Notes: generated by a model not told the origin, from the letters alone. Counted from the stretch's first letter, positions 1-10,237 are shown. The stretch is 40,037 nucleotides of DNA from Chara braunii (GCA_003427395.1 BFEA01000659.1:718122-758158), one strand, 5' to 3'. Numbers and translations are program-made.

Positions 1-53
1 AAAAAAAAAAAAAAAAAAAAAAAAGATCGAATAAAGAAATAAAAAAATCAATT

Positions 54-87
<34 letters not shown>

Positions 88-182
88 CAAAAAATAAACA
101 AATAAAAATCGAATAAAAAAATCAATCAATCAATCAATCAAAGGTGGGGCAGGGGGCGACCCCGCCCACACCAATCAATCAG

Positions 183-218
<36 letters not shown>

Positions 219-221
219 CGA
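1..221. repeat. Poly-A plus interrupted (CAAT)n microsatellite
   Basis: An A-run (1-24) is followed by three blocks of the tetranucleotide ATCA/CAAT (about 51-86, 121-141 and 170-218), separated by A-rich sequence and a short GC-rich insert. The complementary tetramer TTGA also ends the dispersed repeat at 35685-35708, so such tetramers may be tails of retroelements in this genome (inference). No coding signal. Confidence 0.9.
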
Positions 222-344
222 GAAAAAAAAAAAAAAAAAACAACGCGTTTTTTTTTTCTTCCATTTTCGTTGCATTTCGCCCATTCCCCTCCCACCAAAA
301 GTTAATCTTTTTCGTTTTTTTTTTTACGGGGGGGGGGAGGGGCA

Positions 345-505
345 GGGGATGCGCCGCCACGTGGCACCGTCAGAATCTTCAAACCCCCTCCCCTGTGGCC
401 GGCACGTGTCTGCGAATGCGCGCATCCGCGCGGACACGTCCGCGGGCTTCGCGGCCTGGCCGCGGCCGCGGACTTGGCCGCGCCTGTCCGCCGCCGGGAG
501 GGATT
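345..505. other. CpG-rich GC block, no gene seen
   Basis: This is a strongly GC- and CpG-rich stretch with ACGTG motifs (near 360 and 401) and many CGCG steps, quite unlike the T-rich array that follows. Both-strand open frames here run into the downstream tandem array and look fortuitous. It could be an old promoter-like CpG island or repeat debris; the sequence does not decide. Confidence 0.4.
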
Positions 506-2990
506 CACTGCTCGAAGGGAGAGGGTTGATCTACCTTTCCTTTTTTTTTTTTTTTTTCTTAACGAAAAGGCAATGGCGAGAAATATCATGTAGGAAATGT
601 CATCATTGCGATCTCGAAGAAAGGGGGTTGATCTCCCTCTCCCTTCTTTTTTTTCGATTTCTGAACGAGAAATGCCATGTCGAGAAATGTCAGTTCGGGA
701 ATGCCACGTAGGAAATGTCATCAGTGGGATGTCGAAGGGAGAGGGTTGATCTCCCTCGCCTTTTTTTTTTCGATTTTTGAACGAAAAATGTCATGTTGAG
801 AAATGCTAGTTCAGGAATGTCACATAGGAAATGTCATCATTGCAATCACGACGGGAGGGGGTTGATCTCCCTCTCCTTTTTTTTTTTAATTCCTGAATGA
901 AAAATGTCATACCGAGAAATGCAAGTTTGGGAATGCCACGTAGGAAATGTCATCATTGCGAGATAGAAGGGAGAGGGTTGAACTACCTATTTTTTTTTTT
1001 TTTTTTTTTTTATGAACGATAAGACCAAGGCGAGAAATGTCATGTAGGAAATTTCATCATTGCGATCTCGAAGGATTGGGGTTGATCTCCCTCTCCCTTT
1101 TTTTTTTTTCGATTTCTGAACGAGAAATGCCATGTCGAGAAATGTTTGTTCGGGAATGCCTTGTAGGAAATATCATCATTGCGATCTAGAAGGGAGGGGG
1201 TTGATATACCTTTTTTTTTTTTTTTTTTTTTTTTCTAAACAAAAAGGCTATGGCGAGAAATGCCATGTAGAAAACGTCATCATTGCGATCTTGAAGGGGG
1301 GGGGGGGGTTGATCTCCCTCTCCCTTTTTTATTTTTCGATTTATAAACGAGAAATCCCATGTCGAGAAATGTCAGTTCGGGAATGCCATGTACGAAATGT
1401 CATCATTGCGATCTCGAAAGGAGGGGGTTGATCTCCGTCTCCCTTTTTCTTTTTCGATTTCTGAACGAAAAATGTCATGTTGAGAAATGTTAGTTCGAGA
1501 ATGCCACGTAGGAAATGTCATCATTGCGATCACGACGGGAGGGGGTTGATTTCTCTGTCCCTTTTTTTCAATTTCTGAATGAAAAATGTCATGCCGAGAA
1601 ATGTCAGTTCGGGAATGCCACGTAGGAAATGTCATCATTGCAATCTAGAAGGGAGGAGGTTGATCTTCCTCTCCGTTTTCTTTTTTTGATTTCTGAACGA
1701 AAAGGCCATGACGAGAAATGCCATGTAGGAAATTTCATCACTGCGATCTCGAAGAGAGGGAGATTTTTTTTTTCCGATTTTTGAACGAGAAATGTTATGT
1801 CGAGAAATGCTAGTTCGGGAATGCCATGTAAGAAATGTCATCATTGCGATCTCGATGGGAAGGCGTTGATGTCCCTCTCCCTTTTTTTTTCAATTTCTGA
1901 ACGAAAAATGTCATGTCGAGAAATGTCAGTTCGGGAATGCCACGTAGGAAATGTCATCATTGCGATCACGACGGGAGGGGGTTGATCTCCCTCTCCTTTT
2001 TTTTTTAATTTCTGAATGAAAAATGTCATGCTGAGAAATACCCGTTCGGGAATGCCATGTAGGAAACGTCATCATTGCGATCTCGAAGGAAGAGGGTTGA
2101 TCTCCCTCTCCCTTTTTTTATTTTGATTTCTGAACGAAAAGGTTATAGCGAGAAATGCCACGTAGGAAATGTTATCATTGCGATCTCGAAGGAAGGGGGT
2201 TGATCTCCCTTTCCCTTTTTTTTCCGATTTAGGAACGAAAAATGCCATGCCGAGAAATGTCAATTCGGGAATGCCGCGTAGGAAATGTCATCATTGCGAT
2301 CTCGAAGGAAGGGGGTTGACCTACCTCTCCCTTATTTTTTTATTTTTTTTAAAACGAAACGGCCATGGTGAGAAATATCATGTAGGAAATGTCATCATTG
2401 TGATCTCGAAAGGAGGGGGTTGATCTCCCTCTCCTTTTTTTTTTTTCGATTTCTGAACGAAAAATGCCATGTCGAGAAATGTCATGTTGAGAAATGCTAG
2501 TTTGGGAATGCCACGTAGGAAATGTCATCATTGCGATCTCGAAGGGAGGGGGTTAATCTCCCTCTCCCTTTTTTTTTAATTTCTGAACGAAAATGTCATG
2601 TCGAGAAATGTCATGTAAGAAATGTCATCATTGTGATCTCGAAGGGAGGGGGTTGATCTCCCTCTTTTTATTTTTTTTTAATTTCTGAACGAACAGGTCA
2701 TGGAGAGAAATGCCACGTAGGAAATGTCATCACTGCGATCTCGAACGGAAAAAGTTGATCTCCCTCTCCTTTTCGTTTTTGTTTCTGAACGAAAAGGCCA
2801 TGTCGAGAATGCCGCGTAGGAAATGTTATTATTGCGATCTCGCAGGAAGGAGGTTGATCTCCCTCTCCATTTTTTTTGGTTCTGAACGAAAAGGCCATTT
2901 CGAGAAATGACACGTAGGAAATGTTATCATTGCGATATCGCAGGAAGGGGTTTGATCTCCCTCTCCCTTATTTTATTTATTTTTGAACGA
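506..2990. repeat. Satellite array of about 22 units of 91-135 bp with higher-order order
   Basis: The landmark GTAGGAAATGTCATCATTGC recurs with small changes about 22 times, starting near 590, 709, 828, 938, 1045, 1162, 1267, 1390, 1508, 1622, 1725, 1827, 1946, 2060, 2161, 2278, 2382, 2517, 2608, 2718, 2817 and 2911. A unit has a G-rich block, TTGATCT, a C-rich block, a T-run, then GATTTCTGAACGAAAA. Long units (about 110-123 bp) carry an extra TCAGTTCGGGAATGCCA segment missing from short units (about 101-107 bp). G-rich and C-rich blocks can pair as a 9 bp stem around TTGATCT, directly followed by the T-run. Open frames on both strands of the array reflect its periodicity and are not genes. 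Confidence 0.95.
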
Positions 2991-4050
2991 AAGTGTCATC
3001 CCGGACTCCCGTGCAGGGTACGCCAGACCCCCGTGCCCGTTGTTGCATAGGGTCCGAACCTCCGTGCGGTAGCTGGCATGGGGGGTATGACGTTTCGAGA
3101 ATGCCAGACCCCTGTACGGCAGCGGGCACGAGGGTCCGACGTTTCCGATCCGCCGGATCCCCTCCCCCTCCGTCCATGACGGGGGTCCGGCGTTCCGGAT
3201 CCGCCGGATCCCCCCGTCCATGATGCGGGAGGGGTCCAGCGGATCCGGAACGCCGAACGCCCAACACTGAACGAAAAAGGTCATGGCGTTCTGGATTCGC
3301 CGGGTTCCTTCCCGTCCATGATGCAGGAGGGGTCCGCCATGGGGGTCCGGCGTTTCGGATCCGCCGGACCCCCTCCGCAACATGGACTCATAGGGACCGG
3401 GGGGGAGCGGATTCGGAACGCCGAACCCTCATGCAATACGCGAGAGGGTCCGGCGGAACCTTTCCCCCCACTCTCCCTCGCCCGCTGCGGCATGGAGGCC
3501 CGACGAACTCGACCCGCCAGATCCCCGTGCCGCCACGGGCGAAGGGGTCCAACATTCCGGGAACACCGGACACCCATGGCGCCGCAGGCGAGAGAGAGGG
3601 AGGGAAGGTTCCGTCGGACCCCCGTGCCACCACGGGCTAAGGGGCGAGAGAGAGGGGGGGAAGGTTCCGTCAGACCCCCGTGCCACCACGCGCGAAGGGG
3701 TCCAGCGTTTTGGGAACGCCAGATACCCTCGGCGATGCGGGCATGGGGGTTCGGCGTTCTAGAAACACCGGACCCCCAAAACGTCGGACCTCCATGCCGC
3801 TTAGAGATGAGGTTCAGCGTTCTAGAAACGCCAGACACCCATGGCGCTGCGGGCGACAAAGAGGGGGGAAAGGTTCCGTCGGACCCCCGTGCCACCATGG
3901 ACGATGCCAGTTAAGAATGGGGTCCAGCGTTCAGGGAACGTCGGACCCCCATGCCCGATAGAGATAGGGTCCAACATTCCGGGAACGTCGGACCCCCTTG
4001 CCCGTGTGCATGGGGTCCGGCGTTCTGGGGTCCGCGAATAGCCAGAGGGG
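2991..4050. repeat. GC-rich tandem array of imperfect palindromes
   Basis: Irregular units of about 45-75 bp are built around the near-palindrome GGGGTCCGGCGTTC ... GAACGCCGGACCCC. Examples lie at 3545-3576, 3698-3730, 3745-3779, 3810-3840, 3918-3949 and 3967-3998. Between palindromes sits CCGTGCCACCACGGGC-like sequence, itself partly self-complementary. The array directly abuts the T-rich satellite and the broken gene that follows. Overlapping open frames on both strands (up to about 205 codons) share the repeat period and are judged non-coding. Confidence 0.9.
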
Positions 4051-4065
4051 GCCCGTGTCCGTGTT

Positions 4066-4587
4066 GTGGTCTTCAAGCAACAAGTGCGTCTTTGTGTCAC
4101 TCAATTGTGTTCGCCTGTTGTCTTTCTTTTGTCGTGCCTCCCTGCAGCAAAATCTGCTTCAGCCTCCATCCCTGACAAAAGTGCATACGGCAGGTCTAAG
4201 CTCTACAACGACAAACCCTGGGGTCTTGACTGGGTTGGTGGTCTTCAAACGACTGGTTGTGGAGCCGTTGTCTTCTTGAGCGATGACAACGACGGGAGTT
4301 GGTACTGTTGCGGAGGGGTTGAGCAATCTGAAGCGGGAAGGGCTAACTACGACGGTAGGAAGTTTAGGACGTTCTTCGTTACGTCTATCTATAACAGCGA
4401 CGGTAGGAAGCAATTGTCGACTCGCCCCTCTTCGTTGAATGTGTTTGCCCAGGCTCTTCCCGCTCCGGTCTCGCCCTCACGTCGGCAAGGTCAGGATAAG
4501 CCCGAGCAGTCCAGCGAGGCCCCGACTACGACGACGGAGCTGTGCGCCACCGAGCTAGTCCCCAACATCGTTCCCAAGGAGGTGTAG
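4066..4587 (+). pseudogene. N-terminal segment of the unnamed broken gene
   Basis: This open segment of about 170 codons is not repetitive, in contrast to the palindromic array just before it. A Tyr/Gly/Trp-containing region (about codons 50-100) is followed by a Ser/Pro/Thr-rich linker. It overlaps the next open segment by 46 bases in another frame, so a frameshift or a splice junction is needed to join them. A start codon cannot be fixed: the first in-frame start lies at the edge of the repeat array. No known domain is recognised, and it might be a separate short gene. Confidence 0.4.
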
Positions 4588-5624
4588 GTGCCTTCAACAA
4601 GGAATGCGAGGGCCAAGAGGGGGAGGATGGTGGTGAGGAGGACAATGAGGGCAATGAAGGAGATGTGGATGGTGAAGACAATGACGTGGACAACGACAGA
4701 TACGTTGGTGGTGAGGAAGTCGAAGACAATCACTTCTCCCAATGCGAGCGTCGGCGCGACGTCAACGAAACACAGGCGCACTTTGGGGATGACGCCTACG
4801 GTGTCGGTGATGCGGACGACGCTGGTGGCCAGCCTGCAACCGCCCATGGAATGTCGCAGTCGCATATCCAGGCGAAGGATGAGAGAGACAAACATGGCTC
4901 ACGGGGAAAGAGAAAGAGGGCAGAAGCGTCGATCTCTCCTGAGAGTCAAATGAAACAAGCGAGGACTGGCGCCGTCAATGAGGCTCGCAGAGCGCTGACA
5001 ACATCCCAGGAAACGCGGACTCCTCGTAAAACAGGCGGGGGGGGGAGAACTGGCAGTCGTGGCGACGATCGTGGCGGCCGTAGGAAAGGCTCGCACAAGG
5101 TTAGGCCACACGAACTGCGGGACTCGGGAAATGAGGACGAGGGGGTGGGGCCTCGCATGCCCGAAGGTGTTGACGACCCGGTTCAGCACGCCACGCCCCT
5201 CGACAAGACGCGCTGTTTCTTTCTCGAGTACGACGAACACTGCTTCGCGAGGCAACACGTTTATGCTTTTACCGTCGACGTAACAAGAATCAAACGCATT
5301 CCCCGTGGGAAGATTCTTTATAACCACCGCTCGTTGTCTGAGAACGTTGTAAGAGGCATCGAGAATGCCATCGAAAGCTCCATCACTGCCGACCAGGGGC
5401 CGTGGGATAGGTTTGAGCTCATTCTTGCATTGGTTGACCCGAACGACATTGTCGATGGACAGGGAAGGCGAATCATGCCAGACGAGTTTTGCCAAAGGGA
5501 CTCTGCAAAGTTCAATTGGTACGCTGTCTGTGGTCAGCATACCGCCGAGGCCATGAAACGGTTGGTGGCAAAGGGCTCTGCCGCCGTCAAAGTCAATGGC
5601 CTCCACGAGTACTTCAAAGTGTGA
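4542..5624 (+). pseudogene. Middle segment: acidic/basic linker plus ParB-like fold candidate
   Basis: This is the longest intact segment of the broken gene (about 360 codons). Residues about 20-65 are Glu/Asp/Gly-rich. Residues about 105-200 are Lys/Arg/Gly-rich and could be a nuclear-localisation or nucleic-acid-binding linker. From about residue 220 the composition becomes globular, with an aromatic-rich strand region and, near residue 330, the motif GQHTAEAMKRL. That spacing of Gly-x-His followed by a helix recalls the ParB/sulfiredoxin-like nuclease motif; this is similarity by eye, not a family assignment. After TGA (5622) the same frame stays protein-like to 5841, so the stop probably lies inside the original gene. 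Confidence 0.5.
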
Positions 5625-5839
5625 GTCGTCTATTTCGAAGATGACCAGACGCGAGGGTACTTCAATGTCTCCGCCTTCGACAACACGGGTGAGAATCGTG
5701 CCATGATGTTGTCCTTCCAAGACGTTGTGCATGATATGAGACAATGGGGGATCGATAACAATAGAATCGAGGCCCTCAAAGCTAAGGTCAGCGATAAGGA
5801 TGTAATCGTCGTTGCGCACAATGAAAGTGACAAAACTTC

Positions 5840-6943
5840 TTGAGGGCCTCCATGGGAAAGGCGTGCGACAAGGCGTTTGTGAAGCGGGCGCTCGACAACG
5901 AATACAGTAAGGATTGGGGTAATAAACTCCGGGGGTACATGAACCTCACCACGTCCACCGACGCAGTGTGGACACTGGTGGAGAGGTTCTTCACAATGTT
6001 CGAGGAAGGTAAGCTGCCAATTGGCGATGACAAAATCCCGCTCCATATGCCGGGAAGGATGGAGGGGCGCCTGCCAGACCCGTACACCGACGAAAGCAAG
6101 GGACAAAGGACATTGTACCATTGCATATACGCGAGAGATGGTCCTAAAGGCTCCACTGTGTCCTGGAAGAATCTGTGTCCTTTGTACTTCAAGAACTTCG
6201 GGGACACGACATGCCGCGAGAGAGAAGTCGCGCCACTCTTGCTCATGAAGGGGAAGGTGGTGGCAACGAACGTCAAAGTCACTCCTCCAAGAGTGAACAC
6301 TGAGTGCCTTCTCGACATCATGCGCAAAGAGAGATACATGGTTCGCAGGTTCAACTACGTTGTGTTCTGCGCAGAGGGAAGGGTGAATGAAGAATGGAAC
6401 GACGACTTCTTCATGTCGTACAAGGACCTCGAAGAGAGGTATGCACCGAACGGGCTATGCGCAGCTGAATGGGAGAAGGAAAGGGAGAAGCTGCATAGCA
6501 ACAAAATGAAGACGGTCCCGTGACGACTTGGAGGAGTAGAGGAGGCAAGGCAAGGTGCGGGCTTGGGACCTACATTAGTAATGTACAAGGAGGCTCCGTT
6601 CCACTTCAAGGTATTCATACACACCGTCATCGATAAGCTCGATTTGCTTCGAACAGAGGTGAAACGAATCGTCTCCAGTGCGCGTCATCTTGTCTGGGAC
6701 AAACTCAGCAAGCAGACGACATTGCTTCATGCATGCATGCGGACGAAGGAAGTATTGGCAGCGCCCGACGACATCGTTGCCTCCACGCAAAAAATGGCAT
6801 GCAGGGCCGCCATTGTGGACATTTCGTCCACCAATTTCAGCAGTGTTTGGATCTCGCAGGACTTTGATGCGCTGCACACAATGATGACAAAGTGTTGTGG
6901 ACAAAATAGGGTCCTCTTCTTCTTTGCACCGCAGAAGGTGTAA
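5840..6943 (+). pseudogene. Central segment of the unnamed broken gene
   Basis: Frame-consistent protein-like sequence of about 365 codons is interrupted by one TGA (6521) and ends in TAA (6941). It begins without a convincing ATG because it continues the upstream segment after a frameshift. It is rich in charged and aromatic residues, with FFMSYKDLEERYAPNGLC near residue 195. The last part has the pattern hydrophobic strand, VDISSTNF, W, DFDAL, then a hydrophobic strand (VLFFFAP). This resembles the spacing around motif IV of beta-class DNA adenine methyltransferases, although the canonical DPPW/DPPY signature is absent. No named domain is claimed. Confidence 0.45.
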
Positions 6944-8390
6944 AGCGATGTATTGCGTCACTTGTTCCGCTGGGAGGATGTCGAACTCATCCCTGGGACC
7001 TGGAAACGGGTGGACAATGGACATGCCATCGAATGACGTTAACGGTAGCATCGCTATGACGAGTCGGGACATGATGACCATTGTACTGCACGCTAAAAGA
7101 AGGGATCTGAAAAAAGTCACTGTTGCACCTCGACTTCTCAATGACCTCACAAAAGTGCATGTTGTGGAGGAAAAGTTTGGGAAGTGTCAAGGAAAACACG
7201 GTGGCATCGACGGCGACGAAAGTGCTGCGTATTCAATATGGGATCGAGAACCCGACAAGTTGCGTTCGTTGTGCAGTTCATTCGTCGGAGAGGCGGAAGG
7301 TGTGCTTTTGCTGGGTAAAACGCATGCAGGTCTTGTGTGAGAGTTATTGTGTGCACGTAATAATGTCATTGTCTGTGACGAGTCGGTTAAGGACATTGCA
7401 TACTTGACAAAGTTCATCGACATACTTGTCAAGGATGACAAATTCGACTGCCGACTCGAGAAGCCGCATTCCGCACATCGCAACAACACGGACATGTACC
7501 ATAAGTTGGGACCGAAGAGACTAAAGGTGTGGGAATACCTGTTCCGCGATGCGCCGCAAGGACGTTTTGACGAGAATTAGATATATAAGAAAGCTAAGGC
7601 GATAGAGACCCTCAAACATTGCCACGGTGCTTTGACTGGCGCCTTTGAGACATTCGTTGCTCGGTGCGAGATCCTGAAGTTTGATCTTTATAAAGACCAA
7701 CTGACGTTCAAGGACTATGCAGAGCTCGCTAAATCGGGTGAAGGGTTTAACCCCGTCGACAGCGAGGAAGACTCATCGGACTCCGACCTCGATATCGAAA
7801 ACGACAACAATGTGACCGGGTGGCGTGGACAGTCCGGTGCCATGGAGCGAGACGACAAGGAATATGGATCGGGTCGATCAGAGGGATGCTCGAACCCACC
7901 ACCCGCGAACAGTGTAGCCTCGATGGTGGAAGTGATGGAATGTATGCCAATGGATGAAAATAAAGACGATGAGCTTGATATTCCTGATGAGGCAACGAAG
8001 CTGGCGCCGGACGATCCGATTCCTCCCAACTTTTGTGCGGACCCAAACACTGTGTTTCTTGGAGGACAAACATGCCCGCACTAGTGAGGACAAGTGGGAC
8101 CATTATATCATTTGGCATGATGGCATTTTTTAGCCATGCATCCAAGGTGGGGAGTGGAAGATGGCAGTAAAGTATGTGACCAGTTGGAGGACGGTTGACC
8201 GCATGACGAAGGACATCTGGCTGAAAACGACGGAGCAAGCAATTTTATACCGCGTTACAGTCTACATATCAGTTGTGCCAACCGCCATGATGAAGTGGGT
8301 CTGAACTTTGAAGTGCACGAGTTCCTCGACCATTGGGGCCGAGGCAACTTGGTGAGAAGATTTCAAGATTATGCGCGTGTATTGTTATGA
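6944..8390 (+). pseudogene. C-terminal segment of the unnamed broken gene
   Basis: Reading continues after TAA (6941), shifts frame near 7020-7040, and stays in one frame to about 8060 through TGA (7338) and TAG (7578). It shifts twice more near 8060 and 8125 before ending at 8388-8390. The part around 7290-7400 (VLLLGKTHAGLV, stop, ELLCARNNVIVCDES) has a Gly-rich loop followed by a strand ending in an acidic residue, as in SAM-binding Rossmann motif I. The tail (7740-8000) is Ser/Asp/Glu-rich and the last 30 residues (EFLDHWGRGNLVRRFQDYA) look helical. The stop at 7338 sits where TGG would give a plausible tryptophan. Confidence 0.5.
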
Positions 8391-8546
8391 ACACACGCTG
8401 TGATGGTTAGAATCAATACGGATACCCTTCAACCAGGAAGGTCGAGGGATTAAAGAGGTTACTATGTCCTTGCTTAGTGGGATACCAGCTTATCTGTCAC
8501 TTGAGACGATCCCCCACTGCAACCTTTAATGGTATGGTCGTAGGTA

Positions 8547-8722
8547 AGTATCGGCCCTTCGGGCATTCCAATCAATCAAGTGTCCCTACGGGACATACGC
8601 ATGCTTGAGCCGACTAGCACTCAGACGGAGACGCTGACCAGCAAAAGCATACACGCGTACGCACGAATTTAGAAATGGGCTCGGGCCACTAGGCGGACCG
8701 AGCCCCATTCCTCTATATATAC
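8547..8722 (+). promoter_or_regulatory. Hairpin cluster followed by TATA-like box
   Basis: Three short perfect hairpins occur in 160 bases: GCCC-TTC-GGGC (8554-8564), TGTCCC-TAC-GGGACA (8581-8595) and GGGCTCGG/CCGAGCCC with a 13-base loop (8677-8705). TATATATA follows at 8713-8720, then the small inverted repeat GGAG-CAA-CTCC (8724-8734). This arrangement could be the promoter region of an LTR or other element. No transcript start or partner LTR was found. Confidence 0.35.
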
Positions 8723-8755
8723 AGGAGCAACTCCTCTTCTTTTTGAAGTAGGAGC

Positions 8756-8810
8756 TAGCTTAATGGGTTTCAGGGCGGATTGGGAATCAGGTGACTCAGG
8801 GATCGAGTCC
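8756..8810 (+). other. tRNA-like Pol III box pair
   Basis: TAGCTTAATGGG (8756-8767) resembles an A box and GGGATCGAGTCC (8799-8810) a B box with one mismatch. The 31-base spacing is normal for a tRNA-derived promoter. The intervening sequence does not fold into a convincing cloverleaf, so this would be a SINE head or decayed tRNA rather than a working tRNA gene. Confidence 0.3.
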
Positions 8811-8876
8811 ATTTGACCCCGAGCTAACCCTTTTTGCGAGGAACTCCCCTTTCTCTTACCTATGTTTAAATAGCTG

Positions 8877-8940
8877 GGGCTCGAACCTGTGATCTAGATA
8901 TTCGAACGTGGTACAACTAGACCCCGTTGTGGCAGTTGGC
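8877..8940 (-). other. Possible decayed tRNA-like head on the minus strand
   Basis: On the minus strand, GTCTAGTTG resembles the D-arm/A-box region of plant tRNA-Glu and is followed about 25 bases later by GGTTCGAGCCC, a B-box-like match. The T-stem does not pair properly, so this is not a functional tRNA. It converges with the plus-strand tRNA-like sequence 70 bases upstream. Confidence 0.25.
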
Positions 8941-8945
8941 ACGAC

Positions 8946-9655
8946 GGGGTGGTTAGTAGTGAGAATTTTGTTTTTAGTTTTGTTCAATTTCATTTTCTTT
9001 TTCTTCTTTCTCATTTTTTTTTGAAAATTTTGTAGTTTTCTTTCTGGATTCGCGTTTATGTATTCATCGCTGAAACTGGGGTAGATTCGGCCACCCAACA
9101 AGTGAGTAAGGGAAGGCTGGCCGCTCGGGACTACGGTGCGATCTCGCGAAGGCACGGGAGGCACGGCACAGGGGAGAGCAAAGAGGAGACATCGGGAAGA
9201 AACAGGAAGAAAAGTGAGCGGGCGCAGAGGGAGATAGCGCAAGAAGGAAGACGACCGTGTAGAAGAAGGAGGGCGCGCAAGGGAGGGGACGAGAAGCGGG
9301 CGAAGGAGGAGAAAGAAGAGAATGCTTACTTGGGTGATCGACGAAATGGTGGTATCCCGGGCTTGAGTTTTGAACGGGCGGTAGTCGCGACTGACAGGAC
9401 CGTCCTATGTCGTGGTGCCAGGTTGTGGATCGCTGCGTTCTCTCTCACTCACCCTTATGCGATGATTGACGCCTGATCGTGGTCGGCGGTCCAGTTGGCG
9501 GTCATTTACAGGCGGTAGAGGCAGAGGTGACGACTCTCAGCTTTGGCACCCTTCTCCTGTAGGTTTCTAGGGAGAGGTGTAGCGGCTTTGTAATAGTGTT
9601 GCCTTCGAGTCTACACTGACAACGGCTCGTATCGGTTGTGAGTCTCCTCGGATCG
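8946..9655. other. Unassigned sequence, no gene supported
   Basis: T-rich sequence (8990-9045) is followed by purine-rich sequence. A plus-strand open frame at 9102-9476 is dominated by Arg/Lys/Glu from purine-rich DNA and has no recognisable domain. Minus-strand GTAAG-like donor sites occur after the purine tracts (near 9330 and 9770), but no exon could be defined. Confidence 0.5.
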
Positions 9656-9659
9656 GGGA

Positions 9660-9772
9660 CAAGGTAAACGTGAAGAGGAAAGGAGAAAGGGGGGAGTAGA
9701 AGGAAGAAGAAGGAGGAGAAGAGGAAAGAAGAAAGGGGGGAGTAGGAGGAGAAAAGGAAGAAGAGCGCTTAC
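9660..9772. repeat. Homopurine tract
   Basis: About 110 bases are almost entirely A and G on the plus strand, with GAAAGGGGGGAGTAG occurring twice (near 9686 and 9731). Such tracts can form triplex DNA. A similar shorter tract lies at 9283-9322, and both are followed by a GCTTAC sequence. Confidence 0.8.
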
Positions 9773-10008
9773 CTGAGTGTGCGGTCAGGCGACGACGACT
9801 AAAGACGACAAGGAAGTTGACGACCGGGAAGCGGGAGAGAAAATAAGTAAGTCACGAACTTCGCAGCGACCTTATGCTACTTCCCCGATAGGATGGGCAA
9901 AATAAATAAATAAATAAGAGAATCGAATGAATCAATCCCTACAACATGGGAAATATAAACTACACATAAGTGTGTGTGTACGTGTGGGTGAAAGAGAGAA
10001 AGAGTTAT

Positions 10009-10079
10009 TCTTCTTCCTCCTCTAAGTCCACCATCTCTCCCTCACCCTCTCGCTGCCGGACCTCTAAGCATCTACAGAC

Positions 10080-10080
<1 letters not shown>
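10009..10080 (+). repeat. Dispersed module, copy 1
   Basis: TTCTTCTTCCTCCTC, then TCCACCATCTC, a C/T-rich stretch and a sequence ending in GCATCTACAG match 35041-35105 closely. In both copies the module borders a GA microsatellite. The shared order suggests a dispersed repeat family; element ends are unknown here. Confidence 0.65.
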
Positions 10081-10150
<70 letters not shown>

Positions 10151-10237
10151 NNNNNNNNNNNNNNNNNNNNNNNNNNNNNNNNNNNNNNNNNNNNNNNNNN
10201 NNNNNNNNNNNNNNNNNNNNNNNNNNAGAGAGAGAGG
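10081..10237. repeat. (GA)n microsatellite containing an assembly gap
   Basis: Pure GA repeats run from 10083 to 10150, then 76 Ns (10151-10226), then GA repeats again to about 10237. The true length is unknown because the assembly could not cross the repeat. Confidence 0.97.

Larger units (their letters stand above)
4066..8390 (+). pseudogene. Large broken protein-coding segment, unnamed family, possibly ParB/methyltransferase-like
   Basis: Consecutive plus-strand frames read as one protein-like sequence with balanced composition, broken by in-frame stops at 5622 (TGA), 6521 (TGA), 6941 (TAA), 7338 (TGA), 7578 (TAG) and 8196 (TGA), and by apparent frameshifts near 4540-4587, 5828-5841, 7020-7040, 8056-8070 and 8125. 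The last stop is TGA at 8388-8390. From 4542 this could have encoded about 1,280 residues. Regions in order: acidic and Lys/Arg-rich linker, a globular domain with a GQHTAEA motif recalling the GxHR motif of ParB-type nucleases, a charged middle, a segment ending in a Rossmann-like strand pattern, and an acidic Ser/Asp tail. I recognise no named family. The methyltransferase suggestion is inference only; spliced introns are an alternative explanation for some breaks. Confidence 0.6.

Noticed and set aside
302-2913. Many open frames of 60-139 codons on both strands
   Set aside because: They follow the period of the satellite array, occur on both strands, and translate to repeated low-complexity peptides.
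506-2990. Hairpin plus T-run units as bacterial intrinsic terminators
   Set aside because: The window has eukaryotic retroelements and Pol III SINEs; the units are a tandem satellite, not gene ends.
2973-3914. Open frames up to 205 codons on both strands
   Set aside because: They overlap each other in several frames inside the GC palindrome array; GC-rich DNA has few stops.
7984-8002. Second hammerhead-like CTGATGAG...CGAAG
   Set aside because: There is no stem II (only GGCAA between) and it lies inside coding-like sequence; chance match.
9102-9476. 124-codon plus-strand open frame
   Set aside because: Arg/Lys/Glu-rich translation of purine-rich DNA, no domain, no supporting context.
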